A DNA stretch of 64,000 nucleotides from the NCBI GenBank assembly GCA_028752905.1, contig JAQNBH010000002.1, positions 28,193,932 through 28,257,931 of the forward strand. Direction: 5' to 3'. The notes beneath the pieces were generated by a model. That model was given only the letters and a program-made list of their open reading frames with translations, was not told the DNA's origin and searched no databases. Position 1 is the stretch's first letter. Each line of letters opens with the position of its first letter. Origin of the DNA: Cladorhizidae sp. MBARI D1340-BT2 (Eukaryota; Porifera; Demospongiae; Poecilosclerida; Cladorhizidae). The translations under genes and the position numbers were made by a program. Of the stretch, positions 48,531 through 62,035 are shown piece by piece.

Positions 48531-50688
48531 GTTAGCTTCGTAGATTATCCACACTTCACTGAATAGACTTGATGTATAACTATTAAGATAGGACTCTCTA
48601 AGTGCTCTCTCTTGATACCAAACATCCATATATTCTGCACACTTCACTCTAATGGACTTGCAAGATAGGTATCTCTCAGTGTTCTCTATCTTGAGCTAAA
48701 CATGTTAGCTTCATAGATTCTCCACACTTCACTGAATAGACTTGATATATAGCTCTAAAGGTAGGCCTCTCTCTGTTCTCTCTCTTGATACCAAACATCC
48801 GTATATTCTGCATACATAGAATCACAAGATAGGTTTCTCTATGTGTTCTCTATCTTGATGCTAAACAGGTTAGCTTCATAGATTCTCCACACTTCACTGT
48901 ATAAACTTGATATATAGCTATTAAGATAGGTCTCTCCCTGTGCTCTCTGTTGATATCAAACATCCATAATATTCTGCACACTTCACTGTAATGGACTTGA
49001 TATGATTCGAATGATAGGTTTCATTGTGTGTTCTCTATCTTGATATTTGCCCTAATTTGGTCTATATGTTTCTCATTTTCCCCCCAAAAATCTTGTTATT
49101 TTGCCGTAAAGCTCATAACTTTTCTACACTTTACCCAAAAAAGATATTTTTTATATCACCGGATAGCCCTTCTAATTATCTGTCTTTTGTACGTGCCAAA
49201 ATATTGAGTACTCTAAGTATTAGCAAGTTATGGTGATTTGAAGTGGTAAGGTTTGCGTTCTTTCCTGGCGTTTTCCAGTTGCCAAAGCGGTGGCCTGCCA
49301 GTGAAAAACCACTACATTTATTGATAATCTGTTGACATGTTGCAGATAAGGGCCTTCTCTATCAGTTGACAAAATCTGGGACTTTGGTCTTGTTAATTAG
49401 GGCAGTTATGAATTGTACACTTACTTGATGCTAAACATGTTAGCTTCGTAGATTATCCACACTTCACTGAATAGACTTGATGTATAGCTATTAAGATAGG
49501 ACTCTCTAAGTGCTCTCTCTTGATACCAAACATCCATATATTCTGCACACTTCACTGTAATGGACTTGCAAGATAGGTATCTCTCAGTGTTCTCTATCTT
49601 GAGCTGAACATGTTAGCTTCATAGATTCTCCACACTTCACTGAATAGACTTGATATATAGCTCTAAAGGTAGGCCTCTCTCTGTTCTCTCTCTTGATACC
49701 AAACATCCGTATATTCTGCAAACATAGAATCACAAGATAGGTTTCTCTCTCTATGTGTTCTCTATCTTGATGCTAAACAGGTTAGCTTCATAGATTCTCC
49801 ACACTTCACTGAATAGACTTGATGTATAGCTATTAAGATAGGACTCTCTAAGTGCTCTCTCTTGATACCAAACATCCATATATTCTGCACACTTCACTGT
49901 AATGGACTTGCAAGATAGGTATCTCTCAGTGTTCTCTATCTTGAGCTGAACATGTTAGCTTCATAGATTCTCCACACTTCACTGAATAGACTTGATATAT
50001 AGCTCTAAAGGTAGGCCTCTCTCTGTTCTCTCTCTTGATACCAAACATCCGTATATTCTGCATACATAGAATCACAAGATAGGTTTCTCTATGTGTTCTC
50101 TCTCTTGATGCTAAACAGGTTAGCTTCATAGATTCTCCACACTTCACTGTATAAACTTGATATATAGCTATTAAGATAGGTCTCTCCCTGTGCTCTCTGT
50201 TGATATCAAACATCCATAATATTCTGCACACTTCACTGTAATGGACTTGATATGATTCGAATGATAGGTTTCATTGTGTATTCTCTATCTTGATATTTGC
50301 CCTAATTTGGTCTATATGTTTCTCATTTTCCCCCCAAAAATCTTGTTATTTTGCCGTAAAGCTCATAACTTTTCTACACTTTACCCAAAAAAGAATTTTT
50401 TTATATCACCGGATAGCCCTTCTAATTATCTGTCTTTTGTACGTGCCAAAATTTTGAGTACTCTAAGTATTAGCAAGTTATGGTGATTTGAAGTGGTAAG
50501 GTTTGCGATCTTTCCTGGCGTTTTCCAGTTGCCAAAGCGGTGGCCTGCCAGTGAAAAACCACTACATTTATTGATAATCTGTTGACATGTTGCAGATAAG
50601 GGCCTTCTCTATCAGTTGACAAAATCTGGGACTTTGGTCTTGTTAATTAGGGCAGTTATGAATTGTACTCTTACTTGATGCTAAACAT
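48531..50688 (+). repeat. Short+long dimer U49-U50 (908 + 1250 bp)
   Basis: U49 has private CACTCTAATGG and TTTGCGTTC changes, a GATATTTTTTATATC tract, AAAATATTGAG and TTGTACACTTAC. U50 (49439-50688) is long, with the TCTC insertion, TGTGTATTCTC and GAATTTTTTTATATC. Confidence 0.88.
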
Positions 50689-52846
50689 GTTAGCTTCGTA
50701 GATTATCCACACTTCACTGAATAGACTTGATGTATAACTATTAAGATAGGACTCTCTAAGTGCTCTCTCTTGATACCAAACATCCATATATTCTGCACAC
50801 TTCACTGTAATGGACTTGCAAGATAGGTATCTCTCAGTGTTCTCTATCTTGAGCTAAACATGTTAGCTTCATAGATTCTCCACACTTCACTGAATAGACT
50901 TGATATATAGCTCTAAAGGTAGGCCTCTCTCTGTTCTCTCTCTTGATACCAAACATCCGTATATTCTGCATACATAGAATCACAAGATAGGTTTCTCTAT
51001 GTGTTCTCTATCTTGATGCTAAACAGGTTAGCTTCATAGATTCTCCACACTTCACTGTATAAACTTGATATATAGCTATTAAGATAGGTCTCTCCCTGTG
51101 CTCTCTGTTGATATCAAACATCCATAATATTCTGCACACTTCACTGTAATGGACTTGATATGATTCGAATGATAGGTTTCATTGTGTGTTCTCTATCTTG
51201 ATATTTGCCCTAATTTGGTCTATATGTTTCTCATTTTCCCCCCAAAAATCTTGTTATTTTGCCGTAAAGCTCATAACTTTTCTACACTTTACCCAAAAAA
51301 GAAATTTTTTATATCACCGGATAGCCCTTCTAATTATCTGTCTTTTGTACGTGCCAAAATATTGAGTACTCTAAGTATTAGCAAGTTATGGTGATTTGAA
51401 GTGGTAAGGTTTGCGATCTTTCCTGGCGTTTTCCAGTTGCCAAAGCGGTGGCCTGCCAGTGAAAAACCACTACATTTATTGATAATCTGTTGACATGTTG
51501 CAGATAAGGGCCTTCTCTATCAGTTGACAAAATCTGGGACTTTGGTCTTGTTAATTAGGGCAGTTATGAATTGTACACTTACTTGATGCTAAACATGTTA
51601 GCTTCGTAGATTATCCACACTTCACTGAATAGACTTGATGTATAGCTATTAAGATAGGACTCTCTAAGTGCTCTCTCTTGATACCAAACATCCATATATT
51701 CTGCACACTTCACTGTAATGGACTTGCAAGATAGGTATCTCTCAGTGTTCTCTATCTTGAGCTGAACATGTTAGCTTCATAGATTCTCCACACTTCACTG
51801 AATAGACTTGATATATAGCTCTAAAGGTAGGCCTCTCTCTGTTCTCTCTCTTGATACCAAACATCCGTATATTCTGCAAACATAGAATCACAAGATAGGT
51901 TTCTCTCTCTATGTGTTCTCTATCTTGATGCTAAACAGGTTAGCTTCATAGATTCTCCACACTTCACTGAATAGACTTGATGTATAGCTATTAAGATAGG
52001 ACTCTCTAAGTGCTCTCTCTTGATACCAAACATCCATATATTCTGCACACTTCACTGTAATGGACTTGCAAGATAGGTATCTCTCAGTGTTCTCTATCTT
52101 GAGCTGAACATGTTAGCTTCATAGATTCTCCACACTTCACTGAATAGACTTGATATATAGCTCTAAAGGTAGGCCTCTCTCTGTTCTCTCTCTTGATACC
52201 AAACATCCGTATATTCTGCATACATAGAATCACAAGATAGGTTTCTCTATGTGTTCTCTCTCTTGATGCTAAACAGGTTAGCTTCATAGATTCTCCACAC
52301 TTCACTGTATAAACTTGATATATAGCTATTAAGATAGGTCTCTCCCTGTGCTCTCTGTTGATATCAAACATCCATAATATTCTGCACACTTCACTGTAAT
52401 GGACTTGATATGATTCGAATGATAGGTTTCATTGTGTATTCTCTATCTTGATATTTGCCCTAATTTGGTCTATATGTTTCTCATTTTCCCCCCAAAAATC
52501 TTGTTATTTTGCCGTAAAGCTCATAACTTTTCTACACTTTACCCAAAAAAGAATTTTTTTATATCACCGGATAGCCCTTCTAATTATCTGTCTTTTGTAC
52601 GTGCCAAAATTTTGAGTACTCTAAGTATTAGCAAGTTATGGTGATTTGAAGTGGTAAGGTTTGCGATCTTTCCTGGCGTTTTCCAGTTGCCAAAGCGGTG
52701 GCCTGCCAGTGAAAAACCACTACATTTATTGATAATCTGTTGACATGTTGCAGATAAGGGCCTTCTCTATCAGTTGACAAAATCTGGGACTTTGGTCTTG
52801 TTAATTAGGGCAGTTATGAATTGTACTCTTACTTGATGCTAAACAT
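50689..52846 (+). repeat. Short+long dimer U51-U52 (908 + 1250 bp)
   Basis: U51 has GAAATTTTTTATATC, AAAATATTGAG and TTGTACACTTAC. U52 (51597-52846) appears to match U50 throughout, including the TCTC insertion and TGTGTATTCTC, implying a recent 2158-bp duplication. Confidence 0.88.
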
Positions 52847-54662
52847 GTTAGCTTCGTAGATTATCCACACTTCACTGAATAGACTTGATGTATAACTATT
52901 AAGATAGGACTCTCTAAGTGCTCTCTCTTGATACCAAACATCCATATATTCTGCACACTTCACTGTAATGGACTTGCAAGATAGGTATCTCTCAGTGTTC
53001 TCTATCTTGAGCTAAACATGTTAGCTTCATAGATTCTCCACACTTCACTGAATAGACTTGATATATAGCTCTAAAGGTAGGCCTCTCTCTGTTCTCTCTC
53101 TTGATACCAAACATCCGTATATTCTGCATACATAGAATCACAAGATAGGTTTCTCTATGTGTTCTCTATCTTGATGCTAAACAGGTTAGCTTCATAGATT
53201 CTCCACACTTCACTGTATAAACTTGATATATAGCTATTAAGATAGGTCTCTCCCTGTGCTCTCTGTTGATATCAAACATCCATAATATTCTGCACACTTC
53301 ACTGTAATGGACTTGATATGATTCGAATGATAGGTTTCATTGTGTATTCTCTATCTTGATATTTGCCCTAATTTGGTCTATATGTTTCTCATTTTCCCCC
53401 CAAAAATCTTGTTATTTTGCCGTAAAGCTCATAACTTTTCTACACTTTACCCAAAAAAGAATTTTTTTATATCACCGGATAGCCCTTCTAATTATCTGTC
53501 TTTTGTACGTGCCAAAATTTTGAGTACTCTAAGTATTAGCAAGTTATGGTGATTTGAAGTGGTAAGGTTTGCGATCTTTCCTGGCGTTTTCCAGTTGCCA
53601 AAGCGGTGGCCTGCCAGTGAAAAACCACTACATTTATTGATAATCTGTTGACATGTTGCAGATAAGGGCCTTCTCTATCAGTTGACAAAATCTGGGACTT
53701 TGGTCTTGTTAATTAGGGCAGTTATGAATTGTACTCTTACTTGATGCTAAACATGTTAGCTTCGTAGATTATCCACACTTCACTGAATAGACTTGATGTA
53801 TAACTATTAAGATAGGACTCTCTAAGTGCTCTCTCTTGATACCAAACATCCATATATTCTGCACACTTCACTGTAATGGACTTGCAAGATAGGTATCTCT
53901 CAGTGTTCTCTATCTTGAGCTAAACATGTTAGCTTCATAGATTCTCCACACTTCACTGAATAGACTTGATATATAGCTCTAAAGGTAGGCCTCTCTCTGT
54001 TCTCTCTCTTGATACCAAACATCCGTATATTCTGCATACATAGAATCACAAGATAGGTTTCTCTATGTGTTCTCTATCTTGATGCTAAACAGGTTAGCTT
54101 CATAGATTCTCCACACTTCACTGTATAAACTTGATATATAGCTATTAAGATAGGTCTCTCCCTGTGCTCTCTGTTGATATCAAACATCCATAATATTCTG
54201 CACACTTCACTGTAATGGACTTGATATGATTCGAATGATAGGTTTCATTGTGTATTCTCTATCTTGATATTTGCCCTAATTTGGTCTATATGTTTCTCAT
54301 TTTCCCCCCAAAAATCTTGTTATTTTGCCGTAAAGCTCATAACTTTTCTACACTTTACCTAAAAAAGAATTTTTTTATATCACCGGATAGCCCTTCTAAT
54401 TATCTGTCTTTTGTACGTGCCAAAATTTTGAGTACTCTAAGTATTAGCAAGTTATGGTGATTTGAAGTGGTAAGGTTTGCGATCTTTCCTGGCGTTTTCC
54501 AGTTGCCAAAGCGGTGGCCTGCCAGTGAAAAACCACTACATTTATTGATAATCTGTTGACATGTTGCAGATAAGGGCCTTCTCTATCAGTTGACAAAATC
54601 TGGGACTTTGGTCTTGTTAATTAGGGCAGTTATGAATTGTACTCTTACTTGATGCTAAACAT
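52847..54662 (+). repeat. Two 908-bp units with long-type D (U53-U54)
   Basis: Both have TGTGTATTCTC and GAATTTTTTTATATC, the D form otherwise attached to right-hand long units, but on a B+A+C backbone. U54 (53755-54662) also has TTTACCTAAAAAAG, shared with U61. Confidence 0.87.
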
Positions 54663-56820
54663 GTTAGCTTCGTAGATTATCCACACTTCACTGAATAGAC
54701 TTGATGTATAACTATTAAGATAGGACTCTCTAAGTGCTCTCTCTTGATACCAAACATCCATATATTCTGCACACTTCACTGTAATGGACTTGCAAGATAG
54801 GTATCTCTCAGTGTTCTCTATCTTGAGCTAAACATGTTAGCTTCATAGATTCTCCACACTTCACTGAATAGACTTGATATATAGCTCTAAAGGTAGGCCT
54901 CTCTCTGTTCTCTCTCTTGATACCAAACATCCGTATATTCTGCATACATAGAATCACAAGATAGGTTTCTCTATGTGTTCTCTATCTTGATGCTAAACAG
55001 GTTAGCTTCATAGATTCTCCACACTTCACTGTATAAACTTGATATATAGCTATTAAGATAGGTCTCTCCCTGTGCTCTCTGTTGATATCAAACATCCATA
55101 ATATTCTGCACACTTCACTGTAATGGACTTGATATGATTCGAATGATAGGTTTCATTGTGTGTTCTCTATCTTGATATTTGCCCTAATTTGGTCTATATG
55201 TTTCTCATTTTCCCCCCAAAAATCTTGTTATTTTGCCGTAAAGCTCATAACTTTTCTACACTTTACCCAAAAAAGAAATTTTTTATATCACCGGATAGCC
55301 CTTCTAATTATCTGTCTTTTGTACGTGCCAAAATATTGAGTACTCTAAGTATTAGCAAGTTATGGTGATTTGAAGTGGTAAGGTTTGCGATCTTTCCTGG
55401 CGTTTTCCAGTTGCCAAAGCGGTGGCCTGCCAGTGAAAAACCACTACATTTATTGATAATCTGTTGACATGTTGCAGATAAGGGCCTTCTCTATCAGTTG
55501 ACAAAATCTGGGACTTTGGTCTTGTTAATTAGGGCAGTTATGAATTGTACACTTACTTGATGCTAAACATGTTAGCTTCGTAGATTATCCACACTTCACT
55601 GAATAGACTTGATGTATAGCTATTAAGATAGGACTCTCTAAGTGCTCTCTCTTGATACCAAACATCCATATATTCTGCACACTTCACTGTAATGGACTTG
55701 CAAGATAGGTATCTCTCAGTGTTCTCTATCTTGAGCTGAACATGTTAGCTTCATAGATTCTCCACACTTCACTGAATAGACTTGATATATAGCTCTAAAG
55801 GTAGGCCTCTCTCTGTTCTCTCTCTTGATACCAAACATCCGTATATTCTGCAAACATAGAATCACAAGATAGGTTTCTCTCTCTATGTGTTCTCTATCTT
55901 GATGCTAAACAGGTTAGCTTCATAGATTCTCCACACTTCACTGAATAGACTTGATGTATAGCTATTAAGATAGGACTCTCTAAGTGCTCTCTCTTGATAC
56001 CAAACATCCATATATTCTGCACACTTCACTGTAATGGACTTGCAAGATAGGTATCTCTCAGTGTTCTCTATCTTGAGCTGAACATGTTAGCTTCATAGAT
56101 TCTCCACACTTCACTGAATAGACTTGATATATAGCTCTAAAGGTAGGCCTCTCTCTGTTCTCTCTCTTGATACCAAACATCCGTATATTCTGCATACATA
56201 GAATCACAAGATAGGTTTCTCTATGTGTTCTCTCTCTTGATGCTAAACAGGTTAGCTTCATAGATTCTCCACACTTCACTGTATAAACTTGATATATAGC
56301 TATTAAGATAGGTCTCTCCCTGTGCTCTCTGTTGATATCAAACATCCATAATATTCTGCACACTTCACTGTAATGGACTTGATATGATTCGAATGATAGG
56401 TTTCATTGTGTATTCTCTATCTTGATATTTGCCCTAATTTGGTCTATATGTTTCTCATTTCCCCCCCAAAAATCTTGTTATTTTGCCGTAAAGCTCATAA
56501 CTTTTCTACACTTTACCCAAAAAAGAATTTTTTTATATCACCGAATAGCCCTTCTAATTATCTGTCTTTTGTACGTGCCAAAATTTTGAGTACTCTAAGT
56601 ATTAGCAAGTTATGGTGATTTGAAGTGGTAAGGTTTGCGATCTTTCCTGGCGTTTTCCAGTTGCCAAAGCGGTGGCCTGCCAGTGAAAAACCACTACATT
56701 TATTGATAATCTGTTGACATGTTGCAGATAAGGGCCTTCTCTATCAGTTGACAAAATCTGGGACTTTGGTCTTGTTAATTAGGGCAGTTATGAATTGTAC
56801 TCTTACTTGATGCTAAACAT
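54663..56820 (+). repeat. Short+long dimer U55-U56 (908 + 1250 bp)
   Basis: U55 has GAAATTTTTTATATC, AAAATATTGAG and TTGTACACTTAC. U56 (55571-56820) has the TCTC insertion, TGTGTATTCTC, a C7 tract and a private CACCGAATAG change. Confidence 0.88.
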
Positions 56821-58974
56821 GTTAGCTTCGTAGATTATCCACACTTCACTGAATAGACTTGATGTATAACTATTAAGATAGGACTCTCTAAGTGCTCTCT
56901 CTTGATACCAAACATCCATATATTCTGCACACTTCACTGTAATGGACTTGCAAGATAGGTATCTCTCAGTGTTCTCTATCTTGAGCTAAACATGTTAGCT
57001 TCATAGATTCTCCACACTTCACTGAATAGACTTGATATATAGCTCTAAAGGTAGGCCTCTCTCTGTTCTCTCTCTTGATACCAAACATCCGTATATTCTG
57101 CATACATAGAATCACAAGATAGGTTTCTCTATGTGTTCTCTATCTTGATGCTAAACAGGTTAGCTTCATAGATTCTCCACACTTCACTGTATAAACTTGA
57201 TATATAGCTATTAAGATAGGTCTCTCCCTGTGCTCTCTGTTGATATCAAACATCCATAATATTCTGCACACTTCACTGTAATGGACTTGATATGATTCGA
57301 ATGATAGGTTTCATTGTGTGTTCTCTATCTTGATATTTGCCCTAATTTGGTCTATATGTTTCTCATTTTCCCCCCAAAAATCTTGTTATTTTGCCGTAAA
57401 GCTCATAACTTTTCTACACTTTACCCAAAAAAGAAATTTTTTATATCACCGGATAGCCCTTCTAATTATCTGTCTTTTGTACGTGCCAAAATTTTGAGTA
57501 CTCTAAGTATTAGCAAGTTATGGTGATTTGAAGTGGTAAGGTTTGCGATCTTTCCTGGCGTTTTCCAGTTGCCAAAGCGGTGGCCTGCCAGTGAAAAACC
57601 ACTACATTTATTGATAATCTGTTGACATGTTGCAGATAAGGGCCTTCTCTATCAGTTGACAAAATCTGGGACTTTGGTCTTGTTAATTAGGGCAGTTATG
57701 AATTGTACACTTACTTGATGCTAAACATGTTAGCTTCGTAGATTATCCACACTTCACTGAATAGACTTGATGTATAGCTATTAAGATAGGACTCTCTAAG
57801 TGCTCTCTCTTGATACCAAACATCCATATATTCTGCACACTTCACTGTAATGGACTTGCAAGATAGGTATCTCTCAGTGTTCTCTATCTTGAGCTGAACA
57901 TGTTAGCTTCATAGATTCTCCACACTTCACTGAATAGACTTGATATATAGCTCTAAAGGTAGGCCTCTCTCTGTTCTCTCTCTTGATACCAAACATCCGT
58001 ATATTCTGCAAACATAGAATCACAAGATAGGTTTCTCTATGTGTTCTCTATCTTGATGCTAAACAGGTTAGCTTCATAGATTCTCCACACTTCACTGAAT
58101 AGACTTGATGTATAGCTATTAAGATAGGACTCTCTAAGTGCTCTCTCTTGATACCAAACATCCATATATTCTGCACACTTCACTGTAATGGACTTGCAAG
58201 ATAGGTATCTCTCAGTGTTCTCTATCTTGAGCTGAACATGTTAGCTTCATAGATTCTCCACACTTCACTGAATAGACTTGATATATAGCTCTAAAGGTAG
58301 GCCTCTCTCTGTTCTCTCTCTTGATACCAAACATCCGTATATTCTGCATACATAGAATCACAAGATAGGTTTCTCTATGTGTTCTCTCTCTTGATGCTAA
58401 ACAGGTTAGCTTCATAGATTCTCCACACTTCACTGTATAAACTTGATATATAGCTATTAAGATAGGTCTCTCCCTGTGCTCTCTGTTGATATCAAACATC
58501 CATAATATTCTGCACACTTCACTGTAATGGACTTGATATGATTCGAATGATAGGTTTCATTGTGTGTTCTCTATCTTGATATTTGCCCTAATTTGGTCTA
58601 TATGTTTCTCATTTCCCCCCCAAAAATCTTGTTATTTTGCCGTTAAGCTCATAACTTTTCTACACTTTACCCAAAAAAGATAATTTTTATATCACCGGAT
58701 AGCCCTTCTAATTATCTGTCTTTTGTACGTGCCAAAATTTTGAGTACTCTAAGTATTAGTAAGTTATGGTGATTTGAAGTGGTAAGGTTTGCGATCTTTC
58801 CTGGCGTTTTCCAGTTGCCAAAGCGGTGGCCTGCCAGTGAAAAACCACTACATTTATTGATAATCTGTTGACATGTTGCAGATAAGGGCCTTCTCTATCA
58901 GTTGACAAAATCTGGGACTTTGGTCTTGTTAATTAGGGCAGTTATGAATTGTACTCTTACTTGATGCTAAACAT
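56821..58974 (+). repeat. Short+long dimer U57-U58 (908 + 1246 bp)
   Basis: U57 has GAAATTTTTTATATC and TTGTACACTTAC but AAAATTTTGAG. U58 (57729-58974) lacks the TCTC insertion. Its D is the TTAA empty-site type (C7, GTTAAG at 58643-58646, ATTAGTAAG) although its opening B has CTCTCAGTG, so it is a mosaic of a right-hand long backbone and the TTAA-lineage D. Confidence 0.88.
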
Positions 58975-59882
58975 GTTAGCTTCATAGATTATCCACACTT
59001 CACTGAATAGACTTGATGTATAACTATTAAGATAGGACTCTCTAAGTGCTCTCTCTTGATACCAAACATCCATATATTCTGCACACTTCACTGTAATGGA
59101 CTTGCAAGATAGGTATCTCTCAGTGTTCTCTATCTTGAGCTAAACATGTTAGCTTCATAGATTCTCCACACTTCACTGAATAGACTTGATATATAGCTCT
59201 AAAGGTAGGCCTCTCTCTGTTCTCTCTCTTGATACCAAACATCCGTATATTCTGCATACATAGAATCACAAGATAGGTTTCTCTATGTGTTCTCTATCTT
59301 GATGCTAAACAGGTTAGCTTCATAGATTCTCCACACTTCACTGTATAAACTTGATATATAGCTATTAAGATAGGTCTCTCCCTGTGCTCTCTGTTGATAT
59401 CAAACATCCATAATATTCTGCACACTTCACTGTAATGGACTTGATATGATTCGAATGATAGGTTTCATTGTGTGTTCTCTATCTTGATATTTGCCCTAAT
59501 TTGGTCAATATGTTTCTCATTTTCCCCCCAAAAATCTTGTTATTTTGCCGTAAAGCTCATAACTTTTCTACACTTTACCCAAAAAAGAATTTTTTTATAT
59601 CACCGGATAGCCCTTCTAATTATCTGTCTTTTGTACGTGCCAAAATTTTGAGTACTCTAAGTATTAGCAAGTTATGGTGATTTGAAGTGGTAAGGTTTGC
59701 GATCTTTCCTGGCGTTTTCCAGTTGCCAAAGCAGTGGCCTGCCAGTGAAAAACCACTACATTTATTGATAATCTGTTGACATGTTGCAGATAAGGGCCTT
59801 CTCTATCAGTTGACAAAATCTGGGACTTTGGTCTTGTTAATTAGGGCAGTTATGAATTGTACTCTTACTTGATGCTAAACAT
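58975..59882 (+). repeat. 908-bp unit U59
   Basis: It shares GCTTCATAGATTATCC at its start and GGTCAATATG in D with U48. Like U48 it directly follows a TTAA-lineage D, suggesting that U47-U48 and U58-U59 share a junction by descent. AAGCAGTGGCC is private. Confidence 0.88.
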
Positions 59883-62035
59883 GTTAGCTTCGTAGATTAT
59901 CCACACTTCACTGAATAGACTTGATGTATAACTATTAAGATAGGACTCTCTAAGTGCTCTCTCTTGATACCAAACATCCATATATTCTGCACACTTCACT
60001 GTAATGGACTTGCAAGATAGGTATCTCTCAGTGTTCTCTATCTTGAGCTAAACATGTTAGCTTCATAGATTCTCCACACTTCACTGAATAGACTTGATAT
60101 ATAGCTCTAAAGGTAGGCCTCTCTCTGTTCTCTCTCTTGATACCAAACATCCGTATATTCTGCATACATAGAATCACAAGATAGGTTTCTCTATGTGTTC
60201 TCTATCTTGATGCTAAACAGGTTAGCTTCATAGATTCTCCACACTTCACTGTATAAACTTGATATATAGCTATTAAGATAGGTCTCTCCCTGTGCTCTCT
60301 GTTGATATCAAACATCCATAATATTCTGCACACTTCACTGTAATGGACTTGATATGATTCGAATGATAGGTTTCATTGTGTGTTCTCTATCTTGATATTT
60401 GCCCTAATTTGGTCTATATGTTTCTCATTTTCCCCCCAAAAATCTTGTTATTTTGCCGTAAAGCTCATAACTTTTCTACACTTTACCCAAAAAAGAAATT
60501 TTTTATATCACCGGATAGCCCTTCTAATTATCTGTCTTTTGTACGTGCCAAAATATTGAGTACTCTAAGTATTAGCAAGTTATGGTGATTTGAAGTGGTA
60601 AGGTTTGCGATCTTTCCTGGCGTTTTCCAGTTGCCAAAGCGGTGGCCTGCCAGTGAAAAACCACTACATTTATTGATAATCTGTTGACATGTTGCAGATA
60701 AGGGCCTTCTCTATCAGTTGACAAAATCTGGGACTTTGGTCTTGTTAATTAGGGCAGTTATGAATTGTACACTTACTTGATGCTAAACATGTTAGCTTCG
60801 TAGATTATCCACACTTCACTGAATAGACTTGATGTATAGCTATTAAGATAGGACTCTCTAAGTGCTCTCTCTTGATACCAAACATCCATATATTCTGCAC
60901 ACTTCACTGTAATGGACTTGCAAGATAGGTATCTCTCAGTGTTCTCTATCTTGAGCTGAACATGTTAGCTTCATAGATTCTCCACACTTCACTGAATAGA
61001 CTTGATATATAGCTCTAAAGGTAGGCCTCTCTCTGTTCTCTCTCTTGATACCAAACATCCGTATATTCTGCAAACATAGAATCACAAGATAGGTTTCTCT
61101 ATGTGTTCTCTATCTTGATGCTAAACAGGTTAGCTTCATAGATTCTCCACACTTCACTGAATAGACTTGATGTATAGCTATTAAGATAGGACTCTCTAAG
61201 TGCTCTCTCTTGATACCAAACATCCATATATTCTGCACACTTCACTGTAATGGACTTGCAAGATAGGTATCTCTCAGTGTTCTCTATCTTGAGCTGAACA
61301 TGTTAGCTTCATAGATTCTCCACACTTCACTGAATAGACTTGATATATAGCTCTAAAGGTAGGCCTCTCTCTGTTCTCTCTCTTGATACCAAACATCCGT
61401 ATATTCTGCATACATAGAATCACAAGATAGGTTTCTCTATGTGTTCTCTCTCTTGATGCTAAACAGGTTAGCTTCATAGATTCTCCACACTTCACTGTAT
61501 AAACTTGATATATAGCTATTAAGATAGGTCTCTCCCTGTGCTCTCTGTTGATATCAAACATCCATAATATTCTGCACACTTCACTGTAATGGACTTGATA
61601 TGATTCGAATGATAGGTTTCATTGTGTATTCTCTATCTTGATATTTGCCCTAATTTGGTCTATATGTTTCTCATTTTCCCCCCAAAAATCTTGTTATTTT
61701 GCCGTAAAGCTCATAACTTTCTACACTTTACCTAAAAAAGAATTTTTTTATATCACCGGATAGCCCTTCTAATTATCTGTCTTTTGTACGTGCCAAAATT
61801 TTGAGTACTCTAAGTATTAGCAAGTTATGGTGATTTGAAGTGGTAAGGTTTGCGATCTTTCCTGGCGTTTTCCAGTTGCCAAAGCGGTGGCCTGCCAGTG
61901 AAAAACCACTACATTTATTGATAATCTGTTGACATGTTGCAGATAAGGGCCTTCTCTATCAGTTGACAAAATCTGGGACTTTGGTCTTGTTAATTAGGGC
62001 AGTTATGAATTGTACTCTTACTTGATGCTAAACAT
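59883..62035 (+). repeat. Short+long dimer U60-U61 (908 + 1245 bp)
   Basis: U60 has GAAATTTTTTATATC, AAAATATTGAG and TTGTACACTTAC. U61 (60791-62035) lacks the TCTC insertion, has TGTGTATTCTC and TTTACCTAAAAAAG, and has lost one T in AACTTTCTAC (near 61717-61726). Confidence 0.88.
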